DNA from: JANQPA01 sp964628385
Lineage (GTDB): Bacteria > Bacteroidota > Bacteroidia > Chitinophagales > Saprospiraceae
Reading direction: 5' to 3'
Assembly: GCA_964628385.1 (NCBI GenBank)
Contig: CAZVOD010000030.1
Coordinates: 1-45,333, forward strand
DNA length: 45,333 nt
Below the pieces are notes generated by a model that searched no databases, had not been told where the DNA came from, and saw only the letters and a program-made list of their open reading frames with translations. A program made the position numbers and the translations under genes. This document shows, in pieces, positions 25,092 through 34,020 of the stretch. The first letter of the stretch is position 1, and each line of letters begins with the position of its first letter.

Positions 25092-26855
25092 TTACTGAGC
25101 ATCTACTGCTCGCTTAAGAATAAGTAAGCCGATGGTGGCGGCAATAGTAGAAGCGATCAAAATACTTAATTTGGAAGCATCCAGTACCGCTCCATGAAAA
25201 GCCCTGGTAGCCACTACAATAGACATGGTAAAACCTACACCTGCCAGGAATCCCGCGCCCAGAAGCATTGACCAGTTGATTTCTGCTGAAAGTCGGGCAA
25301 TTTTTGCCTTGGTAGCCAGCCAGCAAAAGCCGAATATTCCCAGAGGTTTTCCTACACATAAACCCATAATAATACCCAGGTTGACGGGTTGAGTGAGATC
25401 AATTTGTGTGCCAGCAATCAAAATTCCGGTGTTGAAAAAGGCAAACAAAGGCAGTATAAAGTAGTTAACTCCTCTTTCCAGGCTGTGCTCCAGAAAATAT
25501 CCCGGACCTTTGAGTCGATCTATGACGATTTGTAGCCGGTTTACGGCTGTGGTACTGGCACTGGCCTGATTGGTTTTATCACTTTTTATGCGGTTGGTCT
25601 CCCTTTGAAAAATAGCTGATGTTTGGTCTGCTAATGCTACCACATCGCCGTCTTTGCGAAAGGGTATAAGTGCAGCGGTAAGAACACCGGCAACAGTAGC
25701 GTGAATACCACTTTCATAAACAAAAAACCAGAGAATAAGCCCTAAGATAATATAAGGAGTTATGGAATAAATTTTTAAATAATTCAATACACCCATCACT
25801 ACAAGAACGCCTGCCGCGACCAGAAAAGCATCCAAATGAAAACCATGGCCATAAAATAATGCAATAACAACAATAGCACCGAGGTCATCAGCCACCGCCA
25901 GAGCTGATACAAAGACCTTTAGAGAAAGCGGCACCTTGTTGCCAAGTAATGCCATTAGTCCTAGGGTAAATGCTATGTCAGTGGCCATGGGAACGCCCCA
26001 GCCATCAATGGTTGCCGTGTTTAAGTTGAATAAAAAGTAAATCAGTGCGGGAGGGATCATACCACCAAGCGCACCCAGGATGGGCATAGCTGCGCTTTTA
26101 ATGTCGGATAGCTCTCCGGAGATAATTTCTCTTTTAATTTCAAGGCCGATCAATAAAAAGAATATGGCCATTAAAAAGTCATTCACCCAGGCCTCAAGGG
26201 ATAGGATAAATGGCTGTCCGGCAGCAATAAAGCCTAAAGAAGTTTGCCGGATGAGTTCATAAATTTCTCCATAACCTACATTGACGAAAATGAGCGCCGC
26301 AATACTGGCGATGAGTAAAACAAAAGCTGCTGAGGCTCCCCAGGAAAAAAATCCATCAATGGCAAACTTTATTTTTCTTCCATTCCTTTTTTCTACAGCC
26401 TCCAAAATGGCGTGTTCATCCCAGGCTCCTTTATAAGGAATACCATCAATACTGATTCCGGGAGTGATTTTCATCCCATCTTGCTCTGCTGCTTTCCGGT
26501 CAGCTTTCAACCGCTCTGCTACTTTTCGACTATTGAGGTCTTCCTTGAACTGGGAGACATCTAGTTTCAGGTTTTTAGCTATTTTACAAATTTCATCTAC
26601 CGTATAATTATAATTGCATTCAAATAGCCGATCATTCATAGCTGCAGCTTTATCCTGATATTCAGCAGCTATGATGGCTTTGGCAGCAATAATAGCACTT
26701 TCATTCTGCTGAGGTACAAAGCGGTAATTAAGTTCTATACTCTCCCCTAATTTGGTTATAGTGCGGTTGATGATATCTCTCGTTCGTCGTGATATGTTGT
26801 TGGTAAAATCAACATAAACATTAAAATCTACTTTATTGTCGTTTTGAGTTGCCAT
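25092..26855 (-). CDS. nhaA: Na+/H+ antiporter NhaA with N-terminal DsbA-like domain
   Basis: 587 residues. Residues 1-160 form a thioredoxin/DsbA-like domain: strand VDFNVYVDFTNN, a helical middle, cis-Pro loop ITPGISIDGIPYKGAWD (130-146) and a final helix. No CxxC is present at the usual place after the first strand (FTNNISRRT), so it is not an oxidoreductase. Residues 165-585 are NhaA: VNDFLMAIFFLLIGLEIKRE, PMATDIAFTLG (Asp293) and ALAVADDLGAIVVIALFY (Asp323 and Asp324, equivalent to the E. coli ion-binding pair). It exchanges sodium for protons across the inner membrane. Known NhaA-thioredoxin fusions mostly carry the extra domain at the C-terminus; here it is N-terminal. Monocistronic. 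Confidence 0.9.
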   Translation of the reverse strand: MATQNDNKVDFNVYVDFTNNISRRTRDIINRTITKLGESIELNYRFVPQQNESAIIAAKAIIAAEYQDKAAAMNDRLFECNYNYTVDEICKIAKNLKLDVSQFKEDLNSRKVAERLKADRKAAEQDGMKITPGISIDGIPYKGAWDEHAILEAVEKRNGRKIKFAIDGFFSWGASAAFVLLIASIAALIFVNVGYGEIYELIRQTSLGFIAAGQPFILSLEAWVNDFLMAIFFLLIGLEIKREIISGELSDIKSAAMPILGALGGMIPPALIYFLFNLNTATIDGWGVPMATDIAFTLGLMALLGNKVPLSLKVFVSALAVADDLGAIVVIALFYGHGFHLDAFLVAAGVLVVMGVLNYLKIYSITPYIILGLILWFFVYESGIHATVAGVLTAALIPFRKDGDVVALADQTSAIFQRETNRIKSDKTNQASASTTAVNRLQIVIDRLKGPGYFLEHSLERGVNYFILPLFAFFNTGILIAGTQIDLTQPVNLGIIMGLCVGKPLGIFGFCWLATKAKIARLSAEINWSMLLGAGFLAGVGFTMSIVVATRAFHGAVLDASKLSILIASTIAATIGLLILKRAVDAQ

Positions 26856-27051
26856 GTAATACAGATTAAACTTGAATTTCTGGGAAGTTTATATTGTCAA
26901 TTCGTAGCTTGAACTCAAAAAAACAGCCTCATGTTCGTAAGCCAACGCAGTAAAAAAAAACTAAACAGGGAGCTAAAATAGCTAAAAGTGCAGTTCCTAT
27001 ACCTGTTCTCTTCGAAGGGTAAAGCTATCAGGTTTGGCTGTAAGGGAATGT

Positions 27052-27533
27052 CTATTTTTGAACGTATTTAGCAAAATGATGGTAAAAAGGCGTGCGGGAA
27101 TGTTCGTGCTTGGGTATGTACTTTCCAGTAATAAAAGGGATGTACATATTTCTTCGACGGGACTGTTCTCCAGCCACAAACTACCGTAGTGAATAGTCAA
27201 ATCACCCGCTACTATATCCATTCCAACCTCTCTGAGGTCAGGCTGGTGATCAAAATGCTGCCGCTTGCGAAGTAACAACTGAAACGTTGATTGCTTGTGT
27301 GATCCCGGCAATACCCGTAATCCGTCATTGACCATCGGGCAATCATCCAGGTGAATACCTATATTGAGCATAGGCAAGATACAGTGGCCTAAAAACAGGT
27401 CTCTTGGGTTGTCAGTATGCCATGCAAATTTTGTGAATTTACTATTAGGGTGGTTAATATAGTGGTTAAAAACAACACCGTCTTTTTCATTTGCCCCTAT
27501 TCTACCTTCGTAAGGCTCTAAGTGCTTGTTTTT
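27052..27533 (-). pseudogene. Relic of a phytanoyl-CoA dioxygenase (PhyH) family protein
   Basis: Reading the - strand, an open frame without a start begins near 27533 (YEGRIGANEKDGVVFNHYIN). It contains FAWHTDNPRDLFLGHCILPM and LNIGIHLDDCPMVNDGLRVL, then PGSHKQ and GDLTIHYGSLW. HTD is the expected metal-binding HxD of Fe(II)/2-oxoglutarate oxygenases. After LW the homologous frame resumes with GEQSRRRNMYIPFITGKYIP and FYHHFAKYVQK and stops at 27052, so there is a deletion with frameshift at the second metal-ligand region. The N-terminus is also lost; an upstream stop closes the frame. The enzyme would be inactive. Confidence 0.8.
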
Positions 27534-27625
27534 TCAAGTTCAGGAGGGTTTTGCAGCAAAAAAAACTATTTTATGAGCAGTGGGTGAGTTTTATAAAAGA
27601 TTTTCTAGTATTTTTCCGTAAGGTA

Positions 27626-27665
27626 AAAGCTCCTCCTTGTCTAATCTTCAAAAAGGAGGAGCTTT
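27626..27665 (-). terminator. Terminator of the phoD gene
   Basis: AAAGCTCCTCCTT and AAGGAGGAGCTTT form a perfect 13-bp stem with a 14-nt loop, 12 nt beyond the phoD stop on the - strand. The stem itself ends in a short U run. Confidence 0.75.
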
Positions 27666-27676
27666 GCAGTGTTGTT

Positions 27677-29233
27677 CTACTCCAGGATCAAATCATGTGA
27701 GCCTGCTTTGACTCTAACTTTACCATCAACTTTTTCGACTGCTTCTGGTGATTTGATCGTCTCTGCGATTCTAAATTCAGCAATGGCTTCCTGCTCATTT
27801 AGAGTCAGTAAAAGATAACCATGATCTCTTTGATTGTTGTATTTCATGTGTGGGTTGAAACGGGGGTCCATAGAGCGCTTTTCAATCATTAATGCGGTAT
27901 CTACTGAAGTGTATTCATCTGTGTTAGCCGATGTAATACTGGTACTTCCAAATTCTACTGCGACAGTGGCCGTTGAATCCTGCTTGTAACTTTCAATCGA
28001 TTCAGGTACTTCAAACGCCCAGGCCCGGTGGGTATCGCCAGTAACAAAGACCACATTTTCGATGGTATTATTTTTAATGTAGCGGATAATCTCATTTTGC
28101 TCTGCTGGATACCCATCCCATGCATCCTTGTTGATGACGCCACTCCATCCCAATGCTGAAATATCCAGCTTGGAGAAAATCACCTGATTGCCTATAACTT
28201 TCCATTTGGCATTAGAGTTCTTGAGCTGCTCTTTGAACCAGGCTAGCTGTTCTTTACCTAGCATGCTGCGATCTTCACTTTCAAAATCAGGTTGTTTAAT
28301 GCTGTCAACCTGCGGCGAGCGCCCGGCGAGGCGCTCATCAAGCATGATTAGGTCTACAAGGTTACCATAATCAAAACTGCGATAAAGGTGCTTGTTTGGC
28401 TGCTCTCTTACAGGAAGCCATTCGTAATATGCCTGACGGGCTACATTTTTCCTCACCTTATAGTCTCCTTCTTTTTCGGGTTGATGGTTTTCGGCTCCTG
28501 TCTGATAAGCATTATTAGTGATTTCATGGTCATCCCAGATGGTAATGAAAGGATGCATTTGATGAGCCTTTTGAAAGTCCTCGTCTAGTCGATACTGAGC
28601 ATAGCGAGTCCGATAATCCTGGAGCTCAACGATTTCTTTATTGGGTAAATGATGCCGGCCCAGGGTTGTATCGCCGTATCTGCCTACCTCGTATTCGTAG
28701 ATATAATCTCCCAGATGCAAGACTGCATCCAGGTTGTCAATTTCAGCAATTTTGCCGAAGGCATTAAAATAGCCTGCCTCGTAGTTAGAGCAACTGACTA
28801 CTGCCAGTTTAACTTCGTCAATGGCTCCTTCGGCCGCGGTCTTGGTTCTGCCAATAGGTGATGCCTGACCTAGGGCTTCAAACTGATAATAGTAGTAAGT
28901 ATCTGCTTCCAAACCAGTAACATCTACCTTTACGGAATAATCACTTTCCTTAGTAGTTGTAAAAGTTCCCTCTTTGATGCCATTTTCCAGTTGGGCATCA
29001 GTAGCTACTGTCCACTTTACTTTTACGGGTCCTTCATATTCCGGTGTGACGCGCGTCCAAATAATGACTGCATCCGATAAGGGATCGCCCGATGCTACAC
29101 TGTGGTAAAATGGTGCCATTTCCTGCTTCCAGTATTTGGAAGTGCCATCATCCTGTATTGGTTGCTTATTGGGCGTTTGGCAAGAAGAAACTGAAAAAAT
29201 AATACTCGATAAAAGAAAAAGAATACGCTTCAT
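27677..29233 (-). CDS. phoD: Alkaline phosphatase D, lipoprotein
   Basis: 518 residues. A lipoprotein signal (IIFSVSSC, Cys18) is followed by a PhoD N-terminal beta domain (about 40-135; YHSVASGDPLSDAVIIWTRV) and the metallophosphatase domain. Metal-binding motifs are SCSNYEAGYF with Cys148, LHLGDYIYEYE with Asp176, WDDHEITNNA (233-242) and VTGDTHRAWAF. PhoD enzymes are Ca2+/Fe3+ phosphomonoesterases or diesterases that release phosphate from organic esters outside the cytoplasm. Length and architecture are normal. It is a single gene with its own terminator. A second, unrelated alkaline phosphatase (PhoA type) lies about 5 kb to the right. Confidence 0.93.
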   Translation of the reverse strand: MKRILFLLSSIIFSVSSCQTPNKQPIQDDGTSKYWKQEMAPFYHSVASGDPLSDAVIIWTRVTPEYEGPVKVKWTVATDAQLENGIKEGTFTTTKESDYSVKVDVTGLEADTYYYYQFEALGQASPIGRTKTAAEGAIDEVKLAVVSCSNYEAGYFNAFGKIAEIDNLDAVLHLGDYIYEYEVGRYGDTTLGRHHLPNKEIVELQDYRTRYAQYRLDEDFQKAHQMHPFITIWDDHEITNNAYQTGAENHQPEKEGDYKVRKNVARQAYYEWLPVREQPNKHLYRSFDYGNLVDLIMLDERLAGRSPQVDSIKQPDFESEDRSMLGKEQLAWFKEQLKNSNAKWKVIGNQVIFSKLDISALGWSGVINKDAWDGYPAEQNEIIRYIKNNTIENVVFVTGDTHRAWAFEVPESIESYKQDSTATVAVEFGSTSITSANTDEYTSVDTALMIEKRSMDPRFNPHMKYNNQRDHGYLLLTLNEQEAIAEFRIAETIKSPEAVEKVDGKVRVKAGSHDLILE

Positions 29234-29779
29234 TTTTTTGTGAAAAATCTGGCTTTATCTTCTGATTTCCATCTTTTTTTAGATTATTTTTTGGTTAAGA
29301 AAATAGCCTTGTTTCGAAGGGGTAGAATAGTGGTAAAATTGAATTATTTTTTCCCACACGAAGGCTTTTTGCTTAGAAGGGCAGGGTTCCCTTATGAGGT
29401 TCTTCCAGCAGGGTTTGAAGTTGTTTAAGCAAGAAAAGATACTTTAAAAAGCCCAATATTTTGTCAATAGGTTGATGTTAAGTAGCACTTCAACGCTAAT
29501 TTAAGACCATTCATATAACTATTTGTACATTTTAAAACATAGCCCTTGCAACAGGGGTTTACCTGTGCGTGTTTTACCTTGTGTTACGCCAAAAAATAGG
29601 AGATGCCGGCTTCTTAATGGCTTGCCTTTCTTATGATGAGTGCCCAATATTCAAAGGAGTAACTATTTCATGTTATCATAGTTATACGGAGAGTAAAGGC
29701 TAATGAAATGATTAGTAGCTCGGTTGGCTGCTGTATTGGTCTTGGGTTTTCCAAAATTTCACAAACTTCAAAAAGGATC
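29234..29779. other. Intergenic region, mostly empty; possible Maf-like scrap
   Basis: AT-rich spacer between phoD and a TonB receptor gene that diverge. On + at 29357-29428 a short frame reads HEGFLLRRAGFPYEVLPAGF before a stop. LLRRAGFPYEVLPA resembles the beginning of Maf nucleotide pyrophosphatases, but 20 codons are too few to be sure. Nothing else is recognised. The rest probably holds the two promoters. Confidence 0.3.
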
Positions 29780-32158
29780 ATGAAGAAAAAATTACTAATC
29801 CTAATGCTTACGCTATCAACCTGCAGTTTTGTGGTAGCGCAAAAACTAACCATTAGCGGTTATATTAAAGATTCCAGTAATGGCGAAACGCTAATTGGAG
29901 CGACGGTGACCATCAAAGGAGGAACGGCCGGTGCAGTGACCAACGAATACGGGTTTTACTCTTTGAGTTTAGCCCCCGGCGCATATACTTTAATTGCAGG
30001 GTATTTAGGATATGCAGACAAGGAAATACCAATACGTCTGAAGGATACCAATCAAAAATTGGATATTGAACTTAGCGAAGCCGGAGAGCAGTTGCAAGAA
30101 GTAATTGTCACTGCCGAGGAAGAAGATCGCAATGTCAAAGAGGTACAAATGAGTGTGGAGCGGCTGGACATGAATACAATACAAAAGTTACCTACTCTGC
30201 TGGGCGAAACAGATGTCATAAGAAGTATCTTGCTACTGCCGGGAGTGAGTACGGTAGGAGAGGGGGCCGCCGGGTTTAATGTTAGAGGAGGTAGTATTGA
30301 TCAGAACCTCGTTATTTTGGATGAGGCACCAGTATATAACTCCAGCCATTTATTTGGCTTTTTTTCTGTATTTAATCCGGATGCTGTAAAAGGGGTGCAA
30401 TTGTACAAAGGGGGAATCCCCGCACGCTACGGTGGCCGATTGTCATCTATCCTGGATGTCCGTATGCGGGATGGTAATAATAAGGATTTTGAAATGCAGG
30501 GAGGCATCGGTACTATTTTTAGCCGTTTTGCTGTAGAAGCCCCGATTGTCAAGGATAAATCCTCTTTCCTGTTGGCTGGCCGCAGGTCTTACATTGACGT
30601 GTTGGCAGCTCCGTTCCTTACCGGTCAATTCGAAGATACCGAATTGAATTTTTATGACCTGACTCTGAAAACGAATTATAAATTAGGCGAAAAAGACCAG
30701 CTATTTTTATCTGGTTATCTGGGACGTGATAACTTCGGCTTTGGTCAGCAGGCTGGTTTTAACTGGGGGAATGGTACAGCTACTTTACGCTGGAATCACC
30801 TGTTTAATGATCGCTTATTTAGTAACTTTACAGCTTATTACAGTAATTATGATTATCAGATTAACTTTGGGGAAGATGACGATGATAATTTTGACTGGAA
30901 TGCGCGTATTATCAACTACAGTGTCAAACCAGAATTCACCTACTACATTAACCCTGATAACATTCTGCGTTTTGGCGGGCAGTCTATCTATTACGAATTT
31001 CAACCGGCCAACGCGCAGCTGGTGAGTGTAGGCCAGGAGGTAGATATAGGTCTGGACCAACAATTTGCACTGGAAAGCAGTGTTTTCATTCAAAATGAAT
31101 TGACTTTATGGAATCGGCTAAAGTTGAATTATGGCTTACGCTTGAGTCATTTTGCTTACTTAGGAGGCCGTAACATATATACCTTTGGGGAGCCGGAAGA
31201 ATTGGGAGATGAAAAACCATTGCAGGATATTGAATTTGTGGAAAAAGGAGAAACAATCGAAGATTGGATTAACCTAGAGCCGCGCCTGGCTATGCAATAC
31301 CAAATTACGCCAAGCTCTTCTCTGAAAGCCAGTTACAATAGAACCACCCAATACATTCACCTGCTGAGTAATACTACTGCTTCTGTGCCTCTGGATATCT
31401 GGACACCCAGTACCAATAACATTGACCCACAGCTAGCAGATCAGGTGGCATTCGGGTATTTTAGAAATTTTGATAAAAATCGTTACGAAGCTAGCATTGA
31501 GATATATTACAAAGAGTTTAAGAATCTCATTGACTACATTGATGGTGCTGACCTGATCCTTAATGAGTTTGTAGAAGGTCAGATCCTTAATGGTGAGGGA
31601 CGAGCATACGGAATGGAATTAATGGTCAAGAAAAATGCCGGAAAGTTTACTGGTTGGGTCAATTATGCACTAAGTCGCACCGAACGGCTGGTAGCCGGTA
31701 TTAACAATGATGAATGGTACCCCAGTCGTTTTGATCAAACTCACAACTTTAACATTACAGCTTTTTATGAACTTAGTGAGCGGGCTACTCTAAGTGCTAC
31801 TTTTACTTATAATACAGGTACGCCACTTACGCTACCCAGCAGCGGTTATTATCAGCAGGGCTATTTGATTCCCAATAGTGATGATAATGCCCGGAATAAC
31901 TTCCGTATTCCTGATTATCACCGTCTGGATATCAGCCTGACGCTCGACCGTAATCCCAACAAGCCCAAAAAACGCTGGGAAGGACAATGGGTATTCGGTA
32001 TTTACAATGTTTACAATCGCCGTAATGCGTTTTCTATTTATGGTAGCCAGCAGGATGAAAGGGTAGCGCCCGGTGCCCTGAGAGATGCCGAAGCGATTCG
32101 CTTTTCGGTAATCGGTAATTTCATCCCTTCTATTTCCTATAACTTTAAATTTAAATAA
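29780..32158 (+). CDS. TonB-dependent outer-membrane receptor (with DUF4249 partner)
   Basis: 792 residues from the ATG at 29780. An earlier in-frame ATG would put 24 non-signal residues before MKKKLLILMLTLSTCSFVVA and is rejected. Signal peptide (1-20), carboxypeptidase-like regulatory domain (about 22-108; ISGYIKDSSNGETLIGATVT), plug (about 110-225; DVIRSILLLPGVSTVGEGAA, GFNVRGGSIDQNLVILDEAP, VQLYKGGIPARYGGRLSS) and barrel to the end. This belongs to the group often annotated as a carboxypeptidase-like-domain TonB receptor and paired with DUF4249, not to SusC. The DUF4249 gene follows after 8 nt. The substrate is unknown. Confidence 0.92.
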   Translation: MKKKLLILMLTLSTCSFVVAQKLTISGYIKDSSNGETLIGATVTIKGGTAGAVTNEYGFYSLSLAPGAYTLIAGYLGYADKEIPIRLKDTNQKLDIELSEAGEQLQEVIVTAEEEDRNVKEVQMSVERLDMNTIQKLPTLLGETDVIRSILLLPGVSTVGEGAAGFNVRGGSIDQNLVILDEAPVYNSSHLFGFFSVFNPDAVKGVQLYKGGIPARYGGRLSSILDVRMRDGNNKDFEMQGGIGTIFSRFAVEAPIVKDKSSFLLAGRRSYIDVLAAPFLTGQFEDTELNFYDLTLKTNYKLGEKDQLFLSGYLGRDNFGFGQQAGFNWGNGTATLRWNHLFNDRLFSNFTAYYSNYDYQINFGEDDDDNFDWNARIINYSVKPEFTYYINPDNILRFGGQSIYYEFQPANAQLVSVGQEVDIGLDQQFALESSVFIQNELTLWNRLKLNYGLRLSHFAYLGGRNIYTFGEPEELGDEKPLQDIEFVEKGETIEDWINLEPRLAMQYQITPSSSLKASYNRTTQYIHLLSNTTASVPLDIWTPSTNNIDPQLADQVAFGYFRNFDKNRYEASIEIYYKEFKNLIDYIDGADLILNEFVEGQILNGEGRAYGMELMVKKNAGKFTGWVNYALSRTERLVAGINNDEWYPSRFDQTHNFNITAFYELSERATLSATFTYNTGTPLTLPSSGYYQQGYLIPNSDDNARNNFRIPDYHRLDISLTLDRNPNKPKKRWEGQWVFGIYNVYNRRNAFSIYGSQQDERVAPGALRDAEAIRFSVIGNFIPSISYNFKFK

Positions 32159-32166
32159 GCTGTCCT

Positions 32167-33063
32167 ATGATTCGTCAATATACCAAATCTATTATTTTAT
32201 TTTTTCTTATGGGATCTGTTCTGTTTACTTCCTGTGAAGATGAGATAACTATATCTAGCCAGTTTGAAGCCTCTCAGTTAGTTGTAGATGCTTGGCTGAC
32301 CAATACCAATAATACACAAGTAATAGCGATTACTCGCTCTATTGATTACTTTGCCGGCGGGGCACCTCCTGTGGTGCGGAATGCTCAGGTATCCCTTTGC
32401 AGTGATGATACGCAGGTTTGTTATGATTTTGTATACAATGAGGCAGATGATAACTACATGTGGACGCCGCAGGGCGATGAAGTTTTTGGAGCTGTAGGGG
32501 AGCAGTTTACGTTAACTATCACGGTGGACGAGCAGATTTATACGAGCACTGAGCAAATTTACAGAACAGCTGTAGCGGACTCTATAGGGATTACCTTTGA
32601 AGAGGAAAGTCTGGTATTTGAAGAAGGGTTATATGCACAAATCTATGCCAGAGATCAGCCGGGCCGCGGAGATACATACTGGATCAGAACTTTTAAAAAC
32701 GATACTTTACTCAACAGGCCTGAAGAGATTCTGATCGCCTACGATGCTACTTTTGACGCCGGAGCTAATATTGACGGTATTTATTTCCTCACTGGTATAA
32801 GATTGGGGATAAATGAGATTAGCGATGATGGTACATTTGAGCCCTACCAACCGGGGGATCATATCCGTGTTGAAGTGCATTCTATTAGCAATATGGCTTT
32901 TGAGTTTTTAGATATTGCTTCTGAACAAATTCTAAATGAGGGGATTTTTACGGTGCCGGCAGCCAACTCAGAAGGGAATATTATCAATACTCAAACGGGA
33001 GAAGCTATCCTGGGAATTTTTAATATTGCTGAAGTAGCCGCGGTAGAGCGAACGGTGGAGTAG
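32167..33063 (+). CDS. DUF4249 lipoprotein
   Basis: 298 residues with a lipoprotein signal, GSVLFTSC, and lipidated Cys23. The mature protein is beta-rich: QLVVDAWLTNTNNTQVIAIT (about 38-57), VVRNAQVSLCSDD, YTSTEQIYRTAVADSIGITF and GDTYWIRTFKNDTLLNRPEE. The VVDxWLTN start, NAxVxL strand and YW block are DUF4249 hallmarks. Genes of this family nearly always sit directly after a TonB receptor, as here, and are thought to act as its surface lipoprotein partner in a SusD-like manner. That role is inferred from synteny. Confidence 0.88.
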   Translation: MIRQYTKSIILFFLMGSVLFTSCEDEITISSQFEASQLVVDAWLTNTNNTQVIAITRSIDYFAGGAPPVVRNAQVSLCSDDTQVCYDFVYNEADDNYMWTPQGDEVFGAVGEQFTLTITVDEQIYTSTEQIYRTAVADSIGITFEEESLVFEEGLYAQIYARDQPGRGDTYWIRTFKNDTLLNRPEEILIAYDATFDAGANIDGIYFLTGIRLGINEISDDGTFEPYQPGDHIRVEVHSISNMAFEFLDIASEQILNEGIFTVPAANSEGNIINTQTGEAILGIFNIAEVAAVERTVE

Positions 33064-33182
33064 CATTTTCTGGTGGTGATAAGACACGTCTATTGCTTGA
33101 AGCGGTTGACGATATTCTTCTGGGTAATTCGGGCATGGGGCGAATTGGAGTTGAATTAAAAAAGTCTGTTAACAATCAGTAA
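33063..33182 (+). other. Short coding-like scrap after the DUF4249 gene
   Basis: A frame without a start reads FSGGDKTRLLLEAVDDILLG, then NSGMGRIGVELKKSVNNQ, and stops at 33180. It lies one frame away from the end of the DUF4249 gene. It looks more like coding sequence than random DNA but matches no family I can name. It could be the tail of a lost gene. Confidence 0.2.
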
Positions 33183-33186
33183 GATA

Positions 33187-33222
33187 GGGGGGCGTGGGTA
33201 GATAAACCTGCACCCTTTTTTT
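33187..33222 (+). terminator. Probable terminator of the receptor-DUF4249 operon
   Basis: A G-rich arm (GGGGGGCGTGGGT) can pair imperfectly with ACCTGCACCC and is followed by seven T, about 125 nt after the DUF4249 stop. Confidence 0.45.
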
Positions 33223-33329
33223 AGGAGGGTACGTTTCACTTGTTTTAATGTTTGCGAAACAAGTCTAGTTTAAACCAATTGGACTTTAATGTTTTTATAG
33301 GAAAAAATTAATACTATATTCAATAACAG

Positions 33330-33881
33330 ATGGAATATAAAAGTGCTGAAGACTCCAAAATTGTAATGACTCAGTTAATGCTGCCTTCCCATTCTAATTT
33401 CAGTGGAAAGATCCACGGAGGGTATTTGCTCAACCTGATGGATCAAATAGCTTTTGCTTGTGCCTCTAAGCATTCGGGGCATTACTGCGTGACAGCTTCT
33501 GTCAACAGGGTGGATTTCCTGAATCCCATAGAGGTCGGGGAGTTGCTTACACTCAAAGCTTCTATCAACTATACCGGGCGCACTTCTATGGTGGTTGGTG
33601 TACGTGTAGAATCAGAACATATACAAACCGGAAAAATCAAGCATTGTAACTCTTCTTATTTTACCATGGTGGCCAAAGATCCTACAGGTAAAAGTGTGGA
33701 AGTACCAGGCTTGATCCTGGATACCAAAGATAGTTTGCGGCGTTTTGCCCGGAGTATCCGTCGGCAGCTGGAATCTCGTAGCCGAGACCAGAATTTTACT
33801 CCGGAAGGATTTATCCTGGAAGAGCATATGGAGATATTGCAGACAAAGAATGCGAAGATTGTCTTCGATATCTCAAAATAA
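33330..33881 (+). CDS. Acyl-CoA thioesterase, hotdog fold
   Basis: Hydrolyses acyl-CoA to free acid and CoA in the cytoplasm. 183 residues with one hotdog domain (about 8-125): MTQLMLPSHSNFSGKIHGGY, LLNLMDQIAFACASKHSGHY, VNRVDFLNPIEVGELLTLKA and TSMVVGVRVESE. The N/S-x-x-G-x-x-H-G-G-x-L/M-M-D pattern is that of the YciA/BACH group, which favours medium- to long-chain acyl-CoA. The C-terminal 55 residues are helical and basic (LRRFARSIRRQLESRSRDQN). Monocistronic. A perfect palindrome starts 6 nt after the stop and is followed by a T run. Confidence 0.9.
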   Translation: MEYKSAEDSKIVMTQLMLPSHSNFSGKIHGGYLLNLMDQIAFACASKHSGHYCVTASVNRVDFLNPIEVGELLTLKASINYTGRTSMVVGVRVESEHIQTGKIKHCNSSYFTMVAKDPTGKSVEVPGLILDTKDSLRRFARSIRRQLESRSRDQNFTPEGFILEEHMEILQTKNAKIVFDISK

Positions 33882-33886
33882 ATCAA

Positions 33887-33912
33887 ACATGTCATGTCTA
33901 GACATGACATGT
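33887..33912. repeat. Perfect 26-bp palindrome, copy 1
   Basis: Half-site ACATGTCATGTCT is followed directly by its exact inverse complement AGACATGACATGT. CCTAATTTTTTTT follows on the + side, so in RNA it would be a hairpin plus U tract and could terminate the thioesterase transcript. The same palindrome occurs at 45244-45269. Confidence 0.9.
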
Positions 33913-33956
33913 CCTAATTTTTTTTGATAAAAAACTGGTTTTCAGTTGCTTTTACC

Positions 33957-34000
33957 ACATGACATGTCTATCTTAGAAGAAAATGGCATGTTTAAACATG
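33957..34000. repeat. Degenerate palindrome, copy 2
   Basis: ACATGACATGTC at 33957-33968 repeats the half-site core of copy 1. CATGTTTAAACATG at 33987-34000 is a perfect 14-bp palindrome flanked by ATGG and ACAT, which extend the resemblance with mismatches. It lies at the 3' end of the phoA gene, 45 nt from copy 1. Confidence 0.6.
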
Positions 34001-34020
34001 ACATTTCTGGACTGCTACAG

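Noticed and set aside
25092..26855. Sequencing fusion of two separate genes for the NhaA protein
   Set aside because: The frame is continuous through the junction with no internal start context, and the linker is coding-like; a true fusion is more likely.
32167..33182. Frameshifted longer DUF4249 gene including the downstream scrap
   Set aside because: The gene already ends in a normal DUF4249 C-terminus (ILGIFNIAEVAAVERTVE), so the scrap is not its missing tail.
33887..34000. CRISPR-like array
   Set aside because: The repeats are palindromes without regular spacers, there are too few copies, and there are no cas genes.
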